A stretch of 64,000 nt of DNA from Stictocephala bisonia (taxonomy: Eukaryota; Arthropoda; Insecta; Hemiptera; Membracidae). The position numbers and the translations under genes were made by a program. Below the pieces are notes generated by a model that was not told the origin of the DNA, did no database searches, and worked only from the letters and a program-made list of their open reading frames with translations. Positions 1 through 12,954 of this stretch are shown one piece after another (the stretch's first letter is position 1; each line of letters begins with the position of its first letter). Location: positions 372,001-436,000 of the forward strand of contig JAQJVL010000105.1 of the NCBI GenBank assembly GCA_035578905.1. Reading direction: 5' to 3'.

Positions 1-70
1 CAACTAAAAATTATTTTCTGTATACAATCTATTGATTATACACTTACTAATGTTTAACTATGTTTGACAG

Positions 71-1945
71 GCAAGGCACAAGGACATTGTACATACCACC
101 ACTTACCTGCTCATGCACCTGAGGAGTCATGCAGGCTTACTCCAAGACTTCGAGAATCCCTTTCTCGAAAGCAGTCAGTGAGTAGAAGAGACAAGCAATG
201 CCGTAAAAGTTCTCGGAATAAAGGAAATAGCAGCAGAAAACATCTAGATTCACCTTTGTTATCGGCACATAAATTAAATGGAACATATGTAAAATCAAGT
301 TCTCAGAGTCTGGACAGTAAAAATTCCTGTGAATCCATTCCAAAAACTGGCAGCATTTCACAATTACAGAGCAGAAGGGCTAAGAGGGTTGATTCAGTTC
401 CAAGGCCAGGAGATAATCCTGGAAAGTATATAAATTTGAATAGAGTTCTGATGGAAAGACTGATAAACAACCAGAGGAACGGTACAAGAAGTGCTGATGG
501 TACACCAATATCTTTACGAAAAAGAGGTGTACAGTCAAAATATAATGGCAAATATATAAAGAATCATTATGTTACTAATTTGATAAGTTCCGATGCAAAT
601 TTCAATGAACGGAGAAGCAGTTTGGAAGAAAAGCATGCTAGACAAGATGCAATAGAGAATATAACTCGATCAAACTCCTTATCTTTACATTCAGATCAAA
701 GTACAAAATCTAGATCTCCCTGCTCAGTAGGAGCAGGGTTAAATGATCTAGACAAAGAAGGGGACTTAAAGTATCGACAGTTGATTCAAGAAGCAGAAAA
801 TATTATTGAGGATTTACAAGTTAAGTCAAAATCGCCTCAGTATCTGTCCCCGACATTCAGATGCAAGAATGGATTGGAGAGGGCCAAGCCTAGTAGTCCC
901 TTGGTGTTTAGTGTTCCACCAAGTCCTCTGTCATTACGTTATGATGTGTACAGGGATGGTATTGAAAAGATTCCGAAAGAACATGAACAATCTAATAACA
1001 ACTCTATTTTCGATCAACCAGTGTATACATTACAGAAGGAAAAGGGAACTGAAAATGAGGAGAGTTTACTGAAAACTATTTCAAAAACATTGGAAAGAAT
1101 TATAATCAGAGGTACTTCAGACACCAACAGAAAACTAGATAAAAGTGTATCAGATCCTTTTGCAAAGAACAAAAAGAAGTATGTTTTATCTCCAAACGCT
1201 CCAATTTATTCTAATTTTGTCAATAAAAACTGTGAACAGCAAAATGGAGTGTATACAGGCTTTGCTACTCCAAATCTTTTGAGAAGGTCAAGTACAGGAA
1301 ACGCTCCATTTAAACTTAGTACTTTTACTAGTATCTCGAAACTAAATCAAAATGAACTTAGTAATAATCAATGTGGCTTTAAAAGATTTTTCCGAAAGTC
1401 AGACAAATATAAAACTTCATCATTTGATGAACACCTAGACAGACATAATTTTCCAGAAAATGGTTTTTGTTTAAATGGTGGATTTAATAAACCTATGAAC
1501 GAAGCCGTTTATGAAAATGGTGATATTATAAATCTTTGTAAAACAAAGCAGGAAGTTCACAATACCAGTTACTTAGAGGCAAGAAGTCCTTTGATGGATT
1601 ATAGCCCTAATGGCAACACTCCATACATCAATGGCTTTCAACAAATTCCTTGGCAACACAGAACTAGTCAGGCAGAGAGACTTAAACACCTGTCAGATCT
1701 TCGAAACTCTCCAAAACGCAAAACAGACTCTCCAGACCTCTCTTTTGGACAAAAACCATCATTAGTTAGTTTTCGATCATTTGACTTAGGAAATACAAAT
1801 ACAGTAGGGTCAGGTTACTGCCCACAGAGTGAACCTGTCAAGCGGAAGGTTTATACATGCAGCGCTACTTTTGAAAAACTGCAAAAAACATTATTGAGAA
1901 AGCAGCCAGAGATTCACCCTTGCAAGGAGATGCCCGATGAAACAG
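71..1945 (+). CDS. large internal exon of an unrecognised Ser/Asn/Lys/Arg-rich protein
   Basis: The exon follows an acceptor (tgtttgacag, ending at 70) and stays open for about 625 codons to a donor at 1946 (aacag^gttag). The first two bases complete a split codon, so upstream exons lie left of the window. The protein is hydrophilic and low in obvious domains: basic N-terminal part, many Ser-Pro sites (for example near SPLVFSVPPSPLS), a short acidic helix-like stretch (YRQLIQEAENIIEDLQ), Asn-rich middle, basic C-terminal end. I see no signal peptide or membrane segment. It looks like a scaffold or cytoskeletal-regulator type protein, but I do not recognise the family. Coding status rests on the long open frame and on consistent splicing to the exon at 3134. 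Confidence 0.8.
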
Positions 1946-3133
1946 GTTAGATAACTTTGCAATTTCCTACATGAATGTAAACGTTTTATTTTATTTCTGT
2001 ACTATAGTGTGTAACCTATTAAAGTGCTTCAGTGCCTACAAGTAAGATTCCTTAATTGACCTATGTCAACATTTAAGGCAAAAATATAAATAGTCAGGTC
2101 AGTAGTGCCTTCAGGATGTGTTTTATCAGCCAGAATGGGCGTTTGCTAGAAATTATCCATCAAATCACTCAAATGCAGGCAGCATAATCCACTTATTTAA
2201 ACTACTTGTTTTTTTAGATTTTATAATATTAAACCCTCTTAAATCTATTAGTATTGTTATAGTTTTTAGGTTTCATACTACTGTAGTTTATATCTGCCAT
2301 ATTTTTGCAGCTTTGATCATATATTTTATAAATCCAAATTCAACTTTCATTGAATAAAATTGTTTTAAGGGAAAATATAGGGGGAAGCACTAATTTTATG
2401 TCAATTTAATTTTGGTATTGTTAGATTGAACATTATTGAAAAAATTAAAATGCTAAAAATTAGTTAAAATATGAGCCTCATAAAATAAATATCTTCAACC
2501 AATGAAAGTAAACAAGAAACTATATTTTATAGTGTCAATAAGTTTGTTTTGTGATAGGCACAATAAGAATGAATATAAGAATGAACATAAAGGAGGGTTC
2601 CATCCACCGTTTGACTTGTACATCTGACATTGTGCAGTATTAGATTCTCTGAGTGTATCATGGTAAATTATTTGTTTACTGTGGTGCAACAGGGCTCCAT
2701 GTTGGTTTGTTCCCAAACATCATCTTACTACTTATATTAGTAGTATTACTAACCATCCTCTATTAGTTGGAATCAACATTTTGTCAACATACCTTGTTTT
2801 TGCTATAAACTCCTGAAAGATGGCTTTAAAATCCTTCAGTTCTCTTCACACACTACAAATTTCCTTATTTTTACTTGATTAGTGTTATCTTACAAATAGA
2901 GTTGTTAATTTTTAGTAGGAGTGTATATAAATGACCATTTTTTTTAACAAATACTTCCTTATTCCTTATTAAATATTTGAATTCCTTCATAAGTCTCGTA
3001 ATTACAAACATTTAAAATAAAACAAAATAATGTTTAGAGGAGTTAGTAGGATAGATGTATCATAACTAATTTTAGCATGGTAATTAAGAGTATATTATGA
3101 TTGAAATCACTTATCCTTGCTTTAATTTTTCAG

Positions 3134-3273
3134 AGTTATTAGAAAATGATCAAAGTAAAGTAAAAAGTCGAGTGGCACAACTGAGGAGAGGGAGAATTCA
3201 AGTTGAAGGTAAACACGAAACTCAAGGGCAGATTAACAGGTTACTGTTGCCCTCGGACAATGGTAACGGTTAA
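3134..3273 (+). CDS. terminal coding exon of the same gene
   Basis: It begins after the acceptor tttaatttttcag (ending 3133). The previous exon ends with one base of a codon (g) and this exon supplies ag, giving Glu and then LLENDQSKVKSRVAQLRRGR and onward for 45 codons to a TAA at 3271-3273. Joining preserves the frame exactly, which is good evidence for the 1946-3133 intron. The tail is basic and polar. Its function is unknown. Confidence 0.75.
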
Positions 3274-3700
3274 ATCTTACTGAATGTTCTTTGACACAAA
3301 GTGAACTTAAAATCGTGATATTTTTCTCTTAAAGACTGTTTATATTGTTGTTATTTTTATAACTTTAAATACTCTACCGATTTGAATGACTACATAAGTT
3401 GGGGTTTCTACAGGGCAGGCATTTCATACTGTAGGTGGTAATAATGTACAGTTTTGTTTTCTTTTTCACACCCTTATTTAGTAAGCAATGTGCATTGGCT
3501 GCACTTGATCTCATTGTATATAAAATATATTGTTAGTTTTTGTTATGAATGTTATTTAATTTAAATTGTACAGGTTTTATAAAATGTGTTGCTTAAATAT
3601 AATACTTAGTAATATATAGTACTTAGTTTTATTAAGTTATTTTTTTGTATTTTCTGTAATAAATGTTTACAGGACATTATTTTAGGACATTTTTTTATGT
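3274..3700 (+). other. probable 3' UTR with poly(A) signal
   Basis: AT-rich non-coding sequence follows the stop codon. A canonical AATAAA lies at 3658-3663. The stretch just after it contains the repeated phrase ttttaggacat (about 3680-3740). Confidence 0.45.
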
Positions 3701-4270
3701 TGTTTTAGGACAACATAAATATTGTTTTAGGACATTTTTTCTTATGTCAGTAACTGTGGCTCTCATGTGTTTTACCAAGTTTATGAACAATAACTAGGGT
3801 GTATTGCACTTTCCTAATGAAACCTATAGTTTTAAGAGACTGTTGTTTTCTTAATATAGTTGGTTTATTTTTACAGTGAGTGTTTTCTACTGTATTTTTG
3901 GCTAGCAATCACTTTTTTATTTGATATAAAATTTTAATATAGTAAGAAATAAGACATGTTTTGTCAACCTAAAATTCTAGGAACATAGGCTGTAATATGC
4001 TGTAATAAGCAAATTATTTAAGAATATAACGAAAATATCTGTCAATATTCGAGAGCATACAATAATTAAAGAGACAAACAGGTCTAGAGAGGAAAAAATT
4101 TATTTTTACAAAACAACACTTTTTACTACTTTTCAGCATAATCCCCTTCAACATTTATGCGACTGTTCCAACGGACCACAAGCTTTTTTATGCCAGCTGC
4201 AAAGATCTCTTTATCTTGGTGTTGGAGCTAATGTCCCATAAACTTCTTGACGTCCTCGTTATCCTGGAAC

Positions 4271-5440
4271 CTGAAATGAAATGAAATGAAAGTATATTTA
4301 TTCCCCAAACATTCAAATGTATACATCAGTAAGTTAAATGATGTTGTTCAACATAAAAAATTGGGTGTACGTCGGACCACACGGTGGAAGTTATACTTCT
4401 TTGGCCATTCTCATACACCCACTCACGCACACAAACAGACAGGATATATAAATGAAATATAAGACATTTTTCAATATTATTCAATATATTTATCTTAAAT
4501 ATATTATACGTGACTTCATTATTATATTATACACCTATATTATCATTATCAGTAATTTCTTCGATTAAATTTCTTCGATTAACAATCGATTAATCGATAG
4601 TTCTTAAAAATGTGTTCTTACTTTTCAGTGTGACGCGGTTTCTCGACCAACATCCCATCCCAAAGTGTCTAACGGGCGCAAAGAAGTATAACTTCAATAA
4701 TACAAAAATACATTGAAAAATAATATAAAGTAATCGTTAAACAAACTGTCTAAAATGAAAACAAAAATAATAGAAAACCGTACAGTAATTCCTTATCATG
4801 GGAAAAGCCTACATGGGCATACTGCCTGTGCTTAGGCTGAGTTGCAAGTATTTTATTCAAAAAGGACTAAAATGTAATTGTTCTGTTACAGATTATTATA
4901 TAAGGGGAAAATATTTTAAATGTACATCTATACTAACTAAAATATACATAAATAAGAATAGAAGGTAAACAATATTTTATAAGAAGGAAAAATATGTAAT
5001 ATTTATAAATAATAATAATAATATGAACTTTGAAATATGGAAAAAGTGGTAGCACAAATTAATTTAATAATTAACACTTCAATGACATTGCAACTCGGAG
5101 GTGAGGCAATCATATCCAAAAAGTAATCACTGACTGTATGCCAATTTAGGAAGGGCCAGAGAAACAAGTTCATGCAGGATGATGCCCTGTGAATACTTCT
5201 CGCAATGCCTACATAACTGCAGTCATTGCTTCTCGTAATCCAGTCTCAACACAAGACCCTCCATACAAAGGCCCACTCTTAAAGCACCGGCCTCGGCCAC
5301 AGTTCATCCAGTGGGGGGGGGGGAGGAGTGGCGTGCATCAAATCCGCCCGTAGACACTAGTAATGACATTCTCTGCTCCCTCCAAACCTATTAGATTGAT
5401 CCAATCAGTTACCTGTTTTTTGAATTAGGTTGAATTAGGT
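4271..5440 (-). mobile_element. 5'-truncated LINE fragment inserted in the mariner transposase
   Basis: The block separates two contiguous pieces of the mariner reading frame. Read on the minus strand it ends in AATAAATATACTTTCA followed by TTTCA repeats, a typical non-LTR 3' end with a short tandem tail. Possible short target duplication (acct at both edges). Inside, a 21-bp phrase around ggaagttatacttctttg (near 4386) recurs inverted near 4680 (caaagaagtataacttc). No intact ORF is seen. The family is not assigned. Confidence 0.55.
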
Positions 5441-6240
5441 ACCTCTTTCCACGCAATGCCACCAAAATGATTCAGCGGACCAAACAAGTGGAAATCACTT
5501 GGTGCCTAATCAGGACTGTAAGGGGGATGAGTCAGTACTTCCCAGCCCATTTTGTTAATGGTTTCTCTGGTTAGTTGAGCAGCATAATTCAACAAGGACG
5601 TGAATTGTCTTGTTGGAGAATCACACCTCTCCTCTGAGATCCACAAAGTTTCTCTCTCATGGCTGGCTTCACTTTGTTCAAAAGCTTATCCGAGTAGTAT
5701 TGGCTGTTAATTGTGTGCTGTTCTTCAAGATAATCACAAAAAACCGGACCTTCAGCATCCCAAAACACCGTCAATATGACTTTTCCTGCTGATGCTTGGG
5801 TTTTGAATTTTTTCCTGACAGTTCAGCTGCTGTGCTTCCACTCCGTGCTTTACCTTTTTGATTCTGGCTCATAATAGTGAACCCAAGTTTCATCACATGT
5901 TAAAATTTTGTTAAGGAAGTGGTCACCTTTTCGTAATGTTCCTGTAGCTCTGTGCACACTTTCAATCTTGTTTCCTTGTGTAGCCGTGTCAACTCCTTTG
6001 GGACCCATCTTGAACATGTTTTGCGGTACTTCAACAGGTTTTTAATAATGTTATGAACTGTACCCATACAACATGAACTTTTTCAACTATCATTTCCACA
6101 GTAACTCGGTGGTCAGCACAAATTATATCATCAATTCAACTTTCAAGTGAGCGAGTTGAAACTTCAACTGGTCAGCCAGGACGGTGTTCGTCAGTCACTG
6201 AGTCTCGGCCATTTTTTAACTGTTCTACCCACTTACAAAT

Positions 6241-6455
6241 TCTTACAAATGAGACGCCGACACAACGTTGTGCATATTTTAAGGCGAATATGAATGGTTT
6301 TTTTTTTTTATGATTGTAGGATGAGTGTGGATGAGTGTAGTTTGGTTACTAACTGAGTTCAACTGTTCCTCAGAAAGGGCAATTTATTAATAGCCCAACA
6401 GCCAGGGCAACTAAGGGACCTACAGCTTTACGTGGAATCCGAACCACGTAAAATT
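6241..6455 (-). repeat. LINE/SINE 3'-end repeat, copy A (inside the mariner)
   Basis: About 215 bp that recurs in inverted orientation at 14001-14210. On the minus strand it starts with tacgtggttcggattccacg (an inverted-repeat head) and ends in a repeated ATTTGTAAG tail, as non-LTR 3' ends do. It interrupts the mariner N-terminal coding region, and the tail-like ctTACAAAT is duplicated at its left edge. Confidence 0.65.
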
Positions 6456-6739
6456 TTGTAAAAATTTTTAAAAACTTGTAAAAATTTGCACGATTCAAAC
6501 AATTTAAAAAAACTAATAACAGAACGTTATTCAACTAAGATGGAATTCTCAAGTGGACTTGCCATCATTAAATTTATGTTTGAGGTTATTAAAACAAGAA
6601 TGTTAATCAATCAGCTGATCAGGGCTTATCCAAGTGATGCCAACTTAAAGCTATAAAAGTACCAAAATTACTCTACCAATAATTTTCTCCCCAGACCTGT
6701 TTGTCTCATTAACTATTGAATAACCCTCGTAATTTCAAT

Positions 6740-8140
6740 AATCATCACCAAAGCTTTATTGAAAGTCGTTAAACTTTTATTAAAATTTAAATGAATTTTA
6801 AATTTGTGAAAATATCTTCTGATTTTTTTAGTCCTTTTTTTTAATAGAGCTTTAAAACTTTTTGCTTCTCTGACTTTATATGAATAATTATATTTTGCTG
6901 TTGCCCTATGAATTTAGTATGAGATTTTTCTAAGAAAAATATATTTTCTGATGACTGACATAGCTCACTTACATTATTGCACTCAATTATAATATGAGAT
7001 TTTTTATCATGTCTCAACAATTTTTAGTTGAAATACTTAAACTAACCGCAACTGTAAAACAATTGTCAAACATTTTGGACATTAACTTGTTCTTAATAAA
7101 AGTTGGAACAGGATGAACCAAGGCCAAAAGCCTATTTCAGTGATCTAAACAAAAATTGTGCTTCAAAAAATGTTTATTTATTATTAGCAAGAAAACCTTT
7201 AATTACCTTATTTAGGGCAGTTCAGTCAAAAAGGCATCTCATTTTAGTCATTTTATTTAACTTGAATAAAGATATTGCATTGTTTTAGTACTGTATTAAA
7301 ACATATATTATTCCTTATCTGGTTAGAGCTTACACTGGATCAAAGGTTCTCATGGTTACTTTGGTAAGCTCTATCAAAGTTCGCTCTTTCATGAAGGATT
7401 CGAACACAGGCTAACATAAATGCCGTTTGTCAAACACAAAATATACATTAGTTAGGAGAACACCTGGGTGATTCAAATGTTGACTCGGTTACAATACTAA
7501 CATTTAAAGTTCATTTCATTGACAAATCTTTCTCATGATTTGAAGGACTTTTATCAGTCGCTTTTAACTAATGATGAAAGTAAAATATCCATAGCATTCA
7601 AACCTTGGACTTGATATTAATATGAAATTGTTTTAAAACATTGGCATTTTAAGACATGAGAGTATTGTCACATTCTAATTGACCAAACTGTTTATTTGCT
7701 TGTTTTGACCCTTCCACCCTTGAACCCGTTGGTCCTACGACTAGCCAGATTGAGGCAACAACCAGTGTGAAAAAATGAATGCCAATTGTAACACAACAGC
7801 CTTTCAAGCATTATAGAGTTACTTCTAAAGTTATTTGGGATAAATACAAAAATGCAATGTAGCTAAGAGTTTTCTAAGGCCATCTTGAATTGCCTCTTAA
7901 AATTAATGAAAAAATCAAAAATTGTTAGAATAATTATTAGCAATACTTGTGTATTTAACTTCGGGGCGCTGAAAGCACTCTGCTCCTTCTAATGGTGTGT
8001 ATACACTCTCCTCCTTATTACTGTATTATGGAGCTCTCAGGTCGAAATGATGAGGCTATGTAAGACTCTAAGAACTAAAAGTGAAGCTATCTGAAAATTC
8101 ACCATAAAATTTAACCCTAAACATTTTTTTTCTGAGATAA
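6740..8140. other. AT-rich intergenic stretch
   Basis: No coding exon or intact element is recognised. Small ORFs here lack codon structure. A gattcgaac phrase near 7399 hints at a tRNA-derived SINE but is too weak to call. Confidence 0.4.
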
Positions 8141-8149
8141 GATTTTATT

Positions 8150-9780
8150 AAACATATGAGACCAGAGGAAAGTCCAAAAGCAGCAAGTATCCTTAAGATT
8201 GGACATTTATCAAAAGAGGCAACTTATCAAATGCCTTCTGGAAATTCGGACTAATTTTGTGGTATCTACCTAACCTTGATGTTCTACTGCTGAACCTGCC
8301 ATTGCAAGAAAAGACGACTCATTAGTTATAGTTGATCAAACAGCTGTAAAACTTGTTGGTGAGGAGAGGAAAGATGTTGGATTCTCTTAAATAAGAATTT
8401 GCAAACAACTTTCCCAAAAATTTTAGAAATAACACCAATAACAGAGACAGGTCTAAAGTATTAAAGAGAAGATGACCTCTTTTGGAATCGGCATAACAAC
8501 TGCTGGCTCCTATACAGATGGAAATTCTCCAGTCAATAAACTCTAATTAAAAAAGGAGATAAGCACAGGTGAAATGATTTCTGTGACATCTTTAGTGATA
8601 AGTCATTTCAATTTCTGTTTTTCTCTCAATTCTGCAGGCTGTATGATTCTTCAAACACTGGATGGATGACAGAAAAAAACATCCTAAACTCTGATTCTAG
8701 GATCAACAAAAAATGTTAAGACTCCTTCATAAGAAAATCGATGTTCAACGAGTTCAATAATCTGCCTAGAATCAGAAGTCTGATGAATAGATGCAAAGTA
8801 TTCATCAGCAACTGAAAAAAGTTTCTTTGGGTCCTCAATAGCCCTATTATCAACAATAACAAAATGGAGAATAAGAATGGTCTCTAATATTTCCAGGAAG
8901 TTTATATACATTCGGCTAAAATAAATCGCTTGAGTCGATTTGATTTGAATTCATGAATTCAACACTCCAGATATGCATCTAAGATTACACTCCAGATTAC
9001 ATTTGTTCATCTCCACTTTCATCTCTTTTCTTAGGCCAGAAAACTCAACTTAGTTAATCTTAACCTTGGAAAATTCCTGTGATTAGCACGCTTTCTTTTC
9101 AAAGAATGAGTTCTGCTGAGAACCACTGAGGATAGGTGATAGTGGGATTTTAATTCCCTCTCATTTTAATCAGTGGAATGTTGTCCCTCTCACCAACCCA
9201 ATAATTGCTGAATTTAGAGATTCAACTGAGCAACCTATGAAAGGGGGGTTTATACAAGGATACCCGACCGGGTGATGCCAGCTATAAACCCAAATAATCA
9301 CCAGTTGGAAAATTCAAATATCACGGATGATAATCTTCATAGGTGGGTGATAGGTATCTTCTCTTACCAATGCAATTGTTCCACATACAAATTTCCATTA
9401 TAATGGTTCATTTCAATACCTGGTATCCCAGAACATCAACAGAATTCCCCTTCCTTTTCTTCTTTTGTTCTGTCTCAATCCCCAAAAGTGGTCACACTTG
9501 GAAAATGCCAGATCCAAAGTTCTCTGATTGTGGTTAAGCTAATCTAAGTTAAGCTAACCACTCAAATCGACAAGAGAGTTAATTCTACCCCTAGAGTAGA
9601 AATGACAACAGGGTGCAAAAGACTTATCAACCCAGCTGTAACCCAGAGGAATTGAAATCTTAGTAATGCCAGTAGAGGGGAACTCATACCTTTCGAGGTG
9701 AATACCCCTAAACCTCCCTCATCAATATAAGACACTAACCTGAGAATATTTGACATCTTGCGTAAGGCTACGCCATAAGT
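8150..9780 (-). pseudogene. LINE reverse transcriptase (and possible endonuclease) relic
   Basis: Minus-strand reading gives recognisable non-LTR pol pieces in broken frames: LTGEFPSV (near 8530), RPVSVIGVISKIFGKVV (about 8395-8450), an FxKAFDKLP-like motif (about 8225-8260) and SYLRKKMFRVKFYGEFSDSF (about 8100-8150). Upstream (9000-9780) the reading is more degraded and may be the endonuclease end. Stops and frameshifts are frequent and no ends are visible. Confidence 0.6.
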
Positions 9781-10029
9781 TCTTAGCCCTCAGAGGGCTG
9801 TACACTTTGAGAGCTGATCTCTAAAATCAGGTCTTTAAGGCAATAAAAATAGACCTTCTTTTCTCCTACTTATAATAAAATATATTAGTATCATAATATT
9901 ATTTGTGTATTAAAAGTAATTCCTAACATTTGTTTTGATGACAATAAAATAAATATAGCAGTGTTTAGCTTATATATCGTTAACCACACCATTAATCATA
10001 AAACACTACAAACTTTTTGATATTTTTAA

Positions 10030-10728
10030 CACATTCACTGCGTCACGAGATCCTGGGATCTTGTGTTGAAGGCTTACATTCATACGGTGATGAAATTTGC
10101 ATTTAATTCTATATATGCGTTTGTGATATTTTTTGTTGTAATTAATGCATTGTTGCAGGAGTTGAACTCTATGGAAGTATTTTTATTTGTGAATTTAATA
10201 GTAACCTAAATTTCACACAAGATCTATAGCTTATGTGCCGCACCAGATTAATGACATATTAGTTATATGCGGTACGAGGCCTATAAACCTCGTTGACCAC
10301 ACGGTAGACTAAACGTCAATATTAGCAAACAGATTGTCAACTGTTATTTGAAAAGTCGGGAGAGTTGTTGCTGTTGTACGTGGTTGCTGATTCGTCTGTT
10401 TATTTACAACATTTCTCAATTTCTCAGCTAGAGTATAATTTATTACAGTAATTCCTTATATACGACATGAGAACCTGAGGCCTTGTGCTTATATGCTATA
10501 TCCACACCTTGTGTAGCATTTATGACGTCAGAAACTTGATAGTTCTAAAACGATAACCTAGAGTGCTCTATCTTCAATTGATGACGTGATATTGAGCGCA
10601 GAACTTCTGTTGTGCAACGAGATCTCAAAATCTCGTCCCACACTGAATTGATGGTATGCAACGAGACCCCGAGATCGCGTGACGCACAGGATGAATGGCC
10701 AAGAAATTATAACAACGCAGTGAACGTG
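10030..10728. mobile_element. piggyBac-type non-autonomous element (MITE)
   Basis: TTAA flanks both ends (10026-10029 and 10729-10732). The terminal inverted repeats read cacattcactgcgt at the left and cacgttcactgcgt at the right (13 of 14). A second inverted pair lies inside: cacgagatcctgggatct directly after the left TIR, and its counterpart cacgcgatctcggggtct about 33 bp in from the right TIR. Terminal plus internal repeats with a short left and long right spacer is the classic piggyBac architecture. About 700 bp, with no transposase ORF. Confidence 0.8.
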
Positions 10729-10732
10729 TTAA

Positions 10733-12950
10733 ATTATAGTTAAATTTAAATAAACATTACATTGCCTTTCAACTAAATCATCTGTATTTCAACTAGACTA
10801 ATGCTCAAATTTACAAATTTTATGAAAATAATAAAAAAAAACCTATCCAAAACTAGAAACTGCACTAGTAATAAATGCCACAATAGACGTTATTGTATTG
10901 TGGCATTTACTATTACAATAACATATTATTGTAATACTATTATTTTATTACAATAATATAGTAATAAAATAGTATTACAATTTTATACTATTTTATTACT
11001 TATTTTCTTCTCACATAAGATGTTTGGTTTTTCTATGAAATGATATAGTAAAATCCAAGGACTGCTCTCTGTCGATTGTGTTATATATTGTCAGGAATAT
11101 TGTTAATGTTGTTTAGTAAATTATGTTAGAAAAATAATTGCACACAGAACTTGATAAGTTTATCAAATATGTACAGTAATTTACAACTCACGCAAATTTG
11201 TGTGTAGTCCTATGATTTTAACAAAAACGGCTGTTGTCAGAATAGAAACAATGCAACATTTACACTATTGTTGTAAACAGGAAGAAAAACAATATGTTTG
11301 GATATATTTTACAGAGCCATTAAAACTTATGGAATCCTACTCACTAGTTAATTTGGCACATACTATTAGTGATTAGTAATTAAGCGTAGATTAGTATACA
11401 AGGTAGGATGTTTTTATTTGCTTATTTTATGATGTACATTTGTTATAGTAATTCGTAGTGGGTAATTGTAGAAATATATTCTTTAACCAAAGACTAGTAG
11501 AACAGTGTTGAGCTTAGAGATTATAGACTATAGTTAGTTCTTACTATTGGTAGTTTCTCATCCCTCATTCCATTTTTGTTAATTTACAATAGACTTTTGT
11601 CTGTACTGTTACGAGACCAGTCTAATATGTGTATAAAAAATTACTTAGTGTTTAAAATATTCCTTTGAGTGTACCACACATTGGATATTACATTTTTTAA
11701 TATATACTGAAGTATGCCCAGAGCAACCTTTGACAAAATTGTGCATGCACCACTAATGTATACTGAGCATTTCCATTACCAAAAATTATTCTTCAGCATA
11801 TTCATAAATTGTGGTTATTCTTTAGAAATACAGGTATTTGGTCATGCGCCTCAGGCCTATCATGATTTCATTCCCTTAATATATTAAATCAAAGTACATT
11901 TCTGTAGTTTAGTTTTATTTTGAAATACTAGTATTGTTTAAGCTTTTTTTACTATATATGTTGATGGCATCTGTTCTTTTTCTTATAAATTATTCTTACC
12001 TTCAATACTAAATTAATAAAATTAAGATCCCATATTATTATCCTTTCTGGCCTTTTTAACTTAAAAGCTTGCAACATAACCTTTGCAACTATATTTTTTA
12101 TAGCAAACCCCTGATACAGCTAATGTGGGCCTTTAACTCATATACTCGTTTGCATTTTTGTAAAATTCACAGTTAATTGTTGACTACTCTTTTAAACCAT
12201 ACAAATTCATTTTTTGAAATTTATATACTTTTATAAATTTAAACAATTACTTTACTATTTATGAACTTAGCTAACAATATTGCATAGATTCTTCAATGTA
12301 GATGCATCTGATCACATCACACATCTTGTTAGTCCCCCTTTTTAAATGATTGTAAACCTCATTAAAATCCTTTAGTGTTGTACTTATTCAATTATTATTA
12401 TTACTAGACTATAATAGTCTCATTAAAAATGTTTATATCTGTTTATTTATACTTATAAATCGCCAACACGACAAAGAATGCATTTGAACTATTGAATGTA
12501 TCACTGTAACTAGAGTAATTTTCCTGAAGTAAATGTGCAATATTACAAACAATTGCCTCTGAAGTACCTGTGCTTATTACTTCACAAAACAGATTTGTCA
12601 TGGTATTCTCTTTCATTACACTATGACTTCTTATTCCTTAGATATTAAATCTGTTACATTATTATTACAGTTTGCAATGATTTTATGTAAGTTAAATCTT
12701 GTTTTGGCCATTTAAGTAAGGAACAATAAACCTTAATCATGTTGTTCCACGTGTCTTATTACCCTCATCTTCCTCTATTTGACTAATTTAAATGTGTTGT
12801 AGTATTTTTTTTTTTTAATTATCTTGAGTTTTAATTAGACATCAAAAATAAAATCAAGCTGCTATGTAATCACACTCATTCAATCATTCATAGTAACCTA
12901 AGGTGGTACTATTACTATTATTGGTCGAAGGGGCAGATTTAAGCAGCATC
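10733..12950. other. AT-rich intergenic stretch
   Basis: No gene is recognised. It contains a perfect 14-bp inverted repeat (taaatgccacaata at 10872-10885 with its complement at 10896-10909, 10-nt loop) and nearby TTATTACAATA-type simple sequence to about 11000. The remainder shows no structure I can support. Confidence 0.4.
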
Positions 12951-12954
12951 CTTA

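Larger units (their letters stand above)
4050..6729 (-). mobile_element. degenerate mariner transposon with nested insertions
   Basis: The ends carry terminal inverted repeats: the left side around 4061-4090 and the reverse complement of 6685-6729 share gagacaaacaggtct and flanking bases, with TA at both borders (4046-4047 and 6730-6731). Minus-strand pieces encode a mariner DDE transposase: an N-terminal piece near 6545 (MASPLENSIL), a helix-turn-helix and middle part (5800-6235), then TVFWDAEGPVFCDYLEE (5720-5774) and ILQQDNSRPC, and a C-terminal end near 4130-4268 (DKEIFAAGIKKLVVRW). Frameshifts and stops break it. The length (2.7 kb against about 1.3 kb usual) is explained by two insertions, at 4271-5440 and 6241-6455 plus an AT-rich flank. 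It is inactive. Confidence 0.85.
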
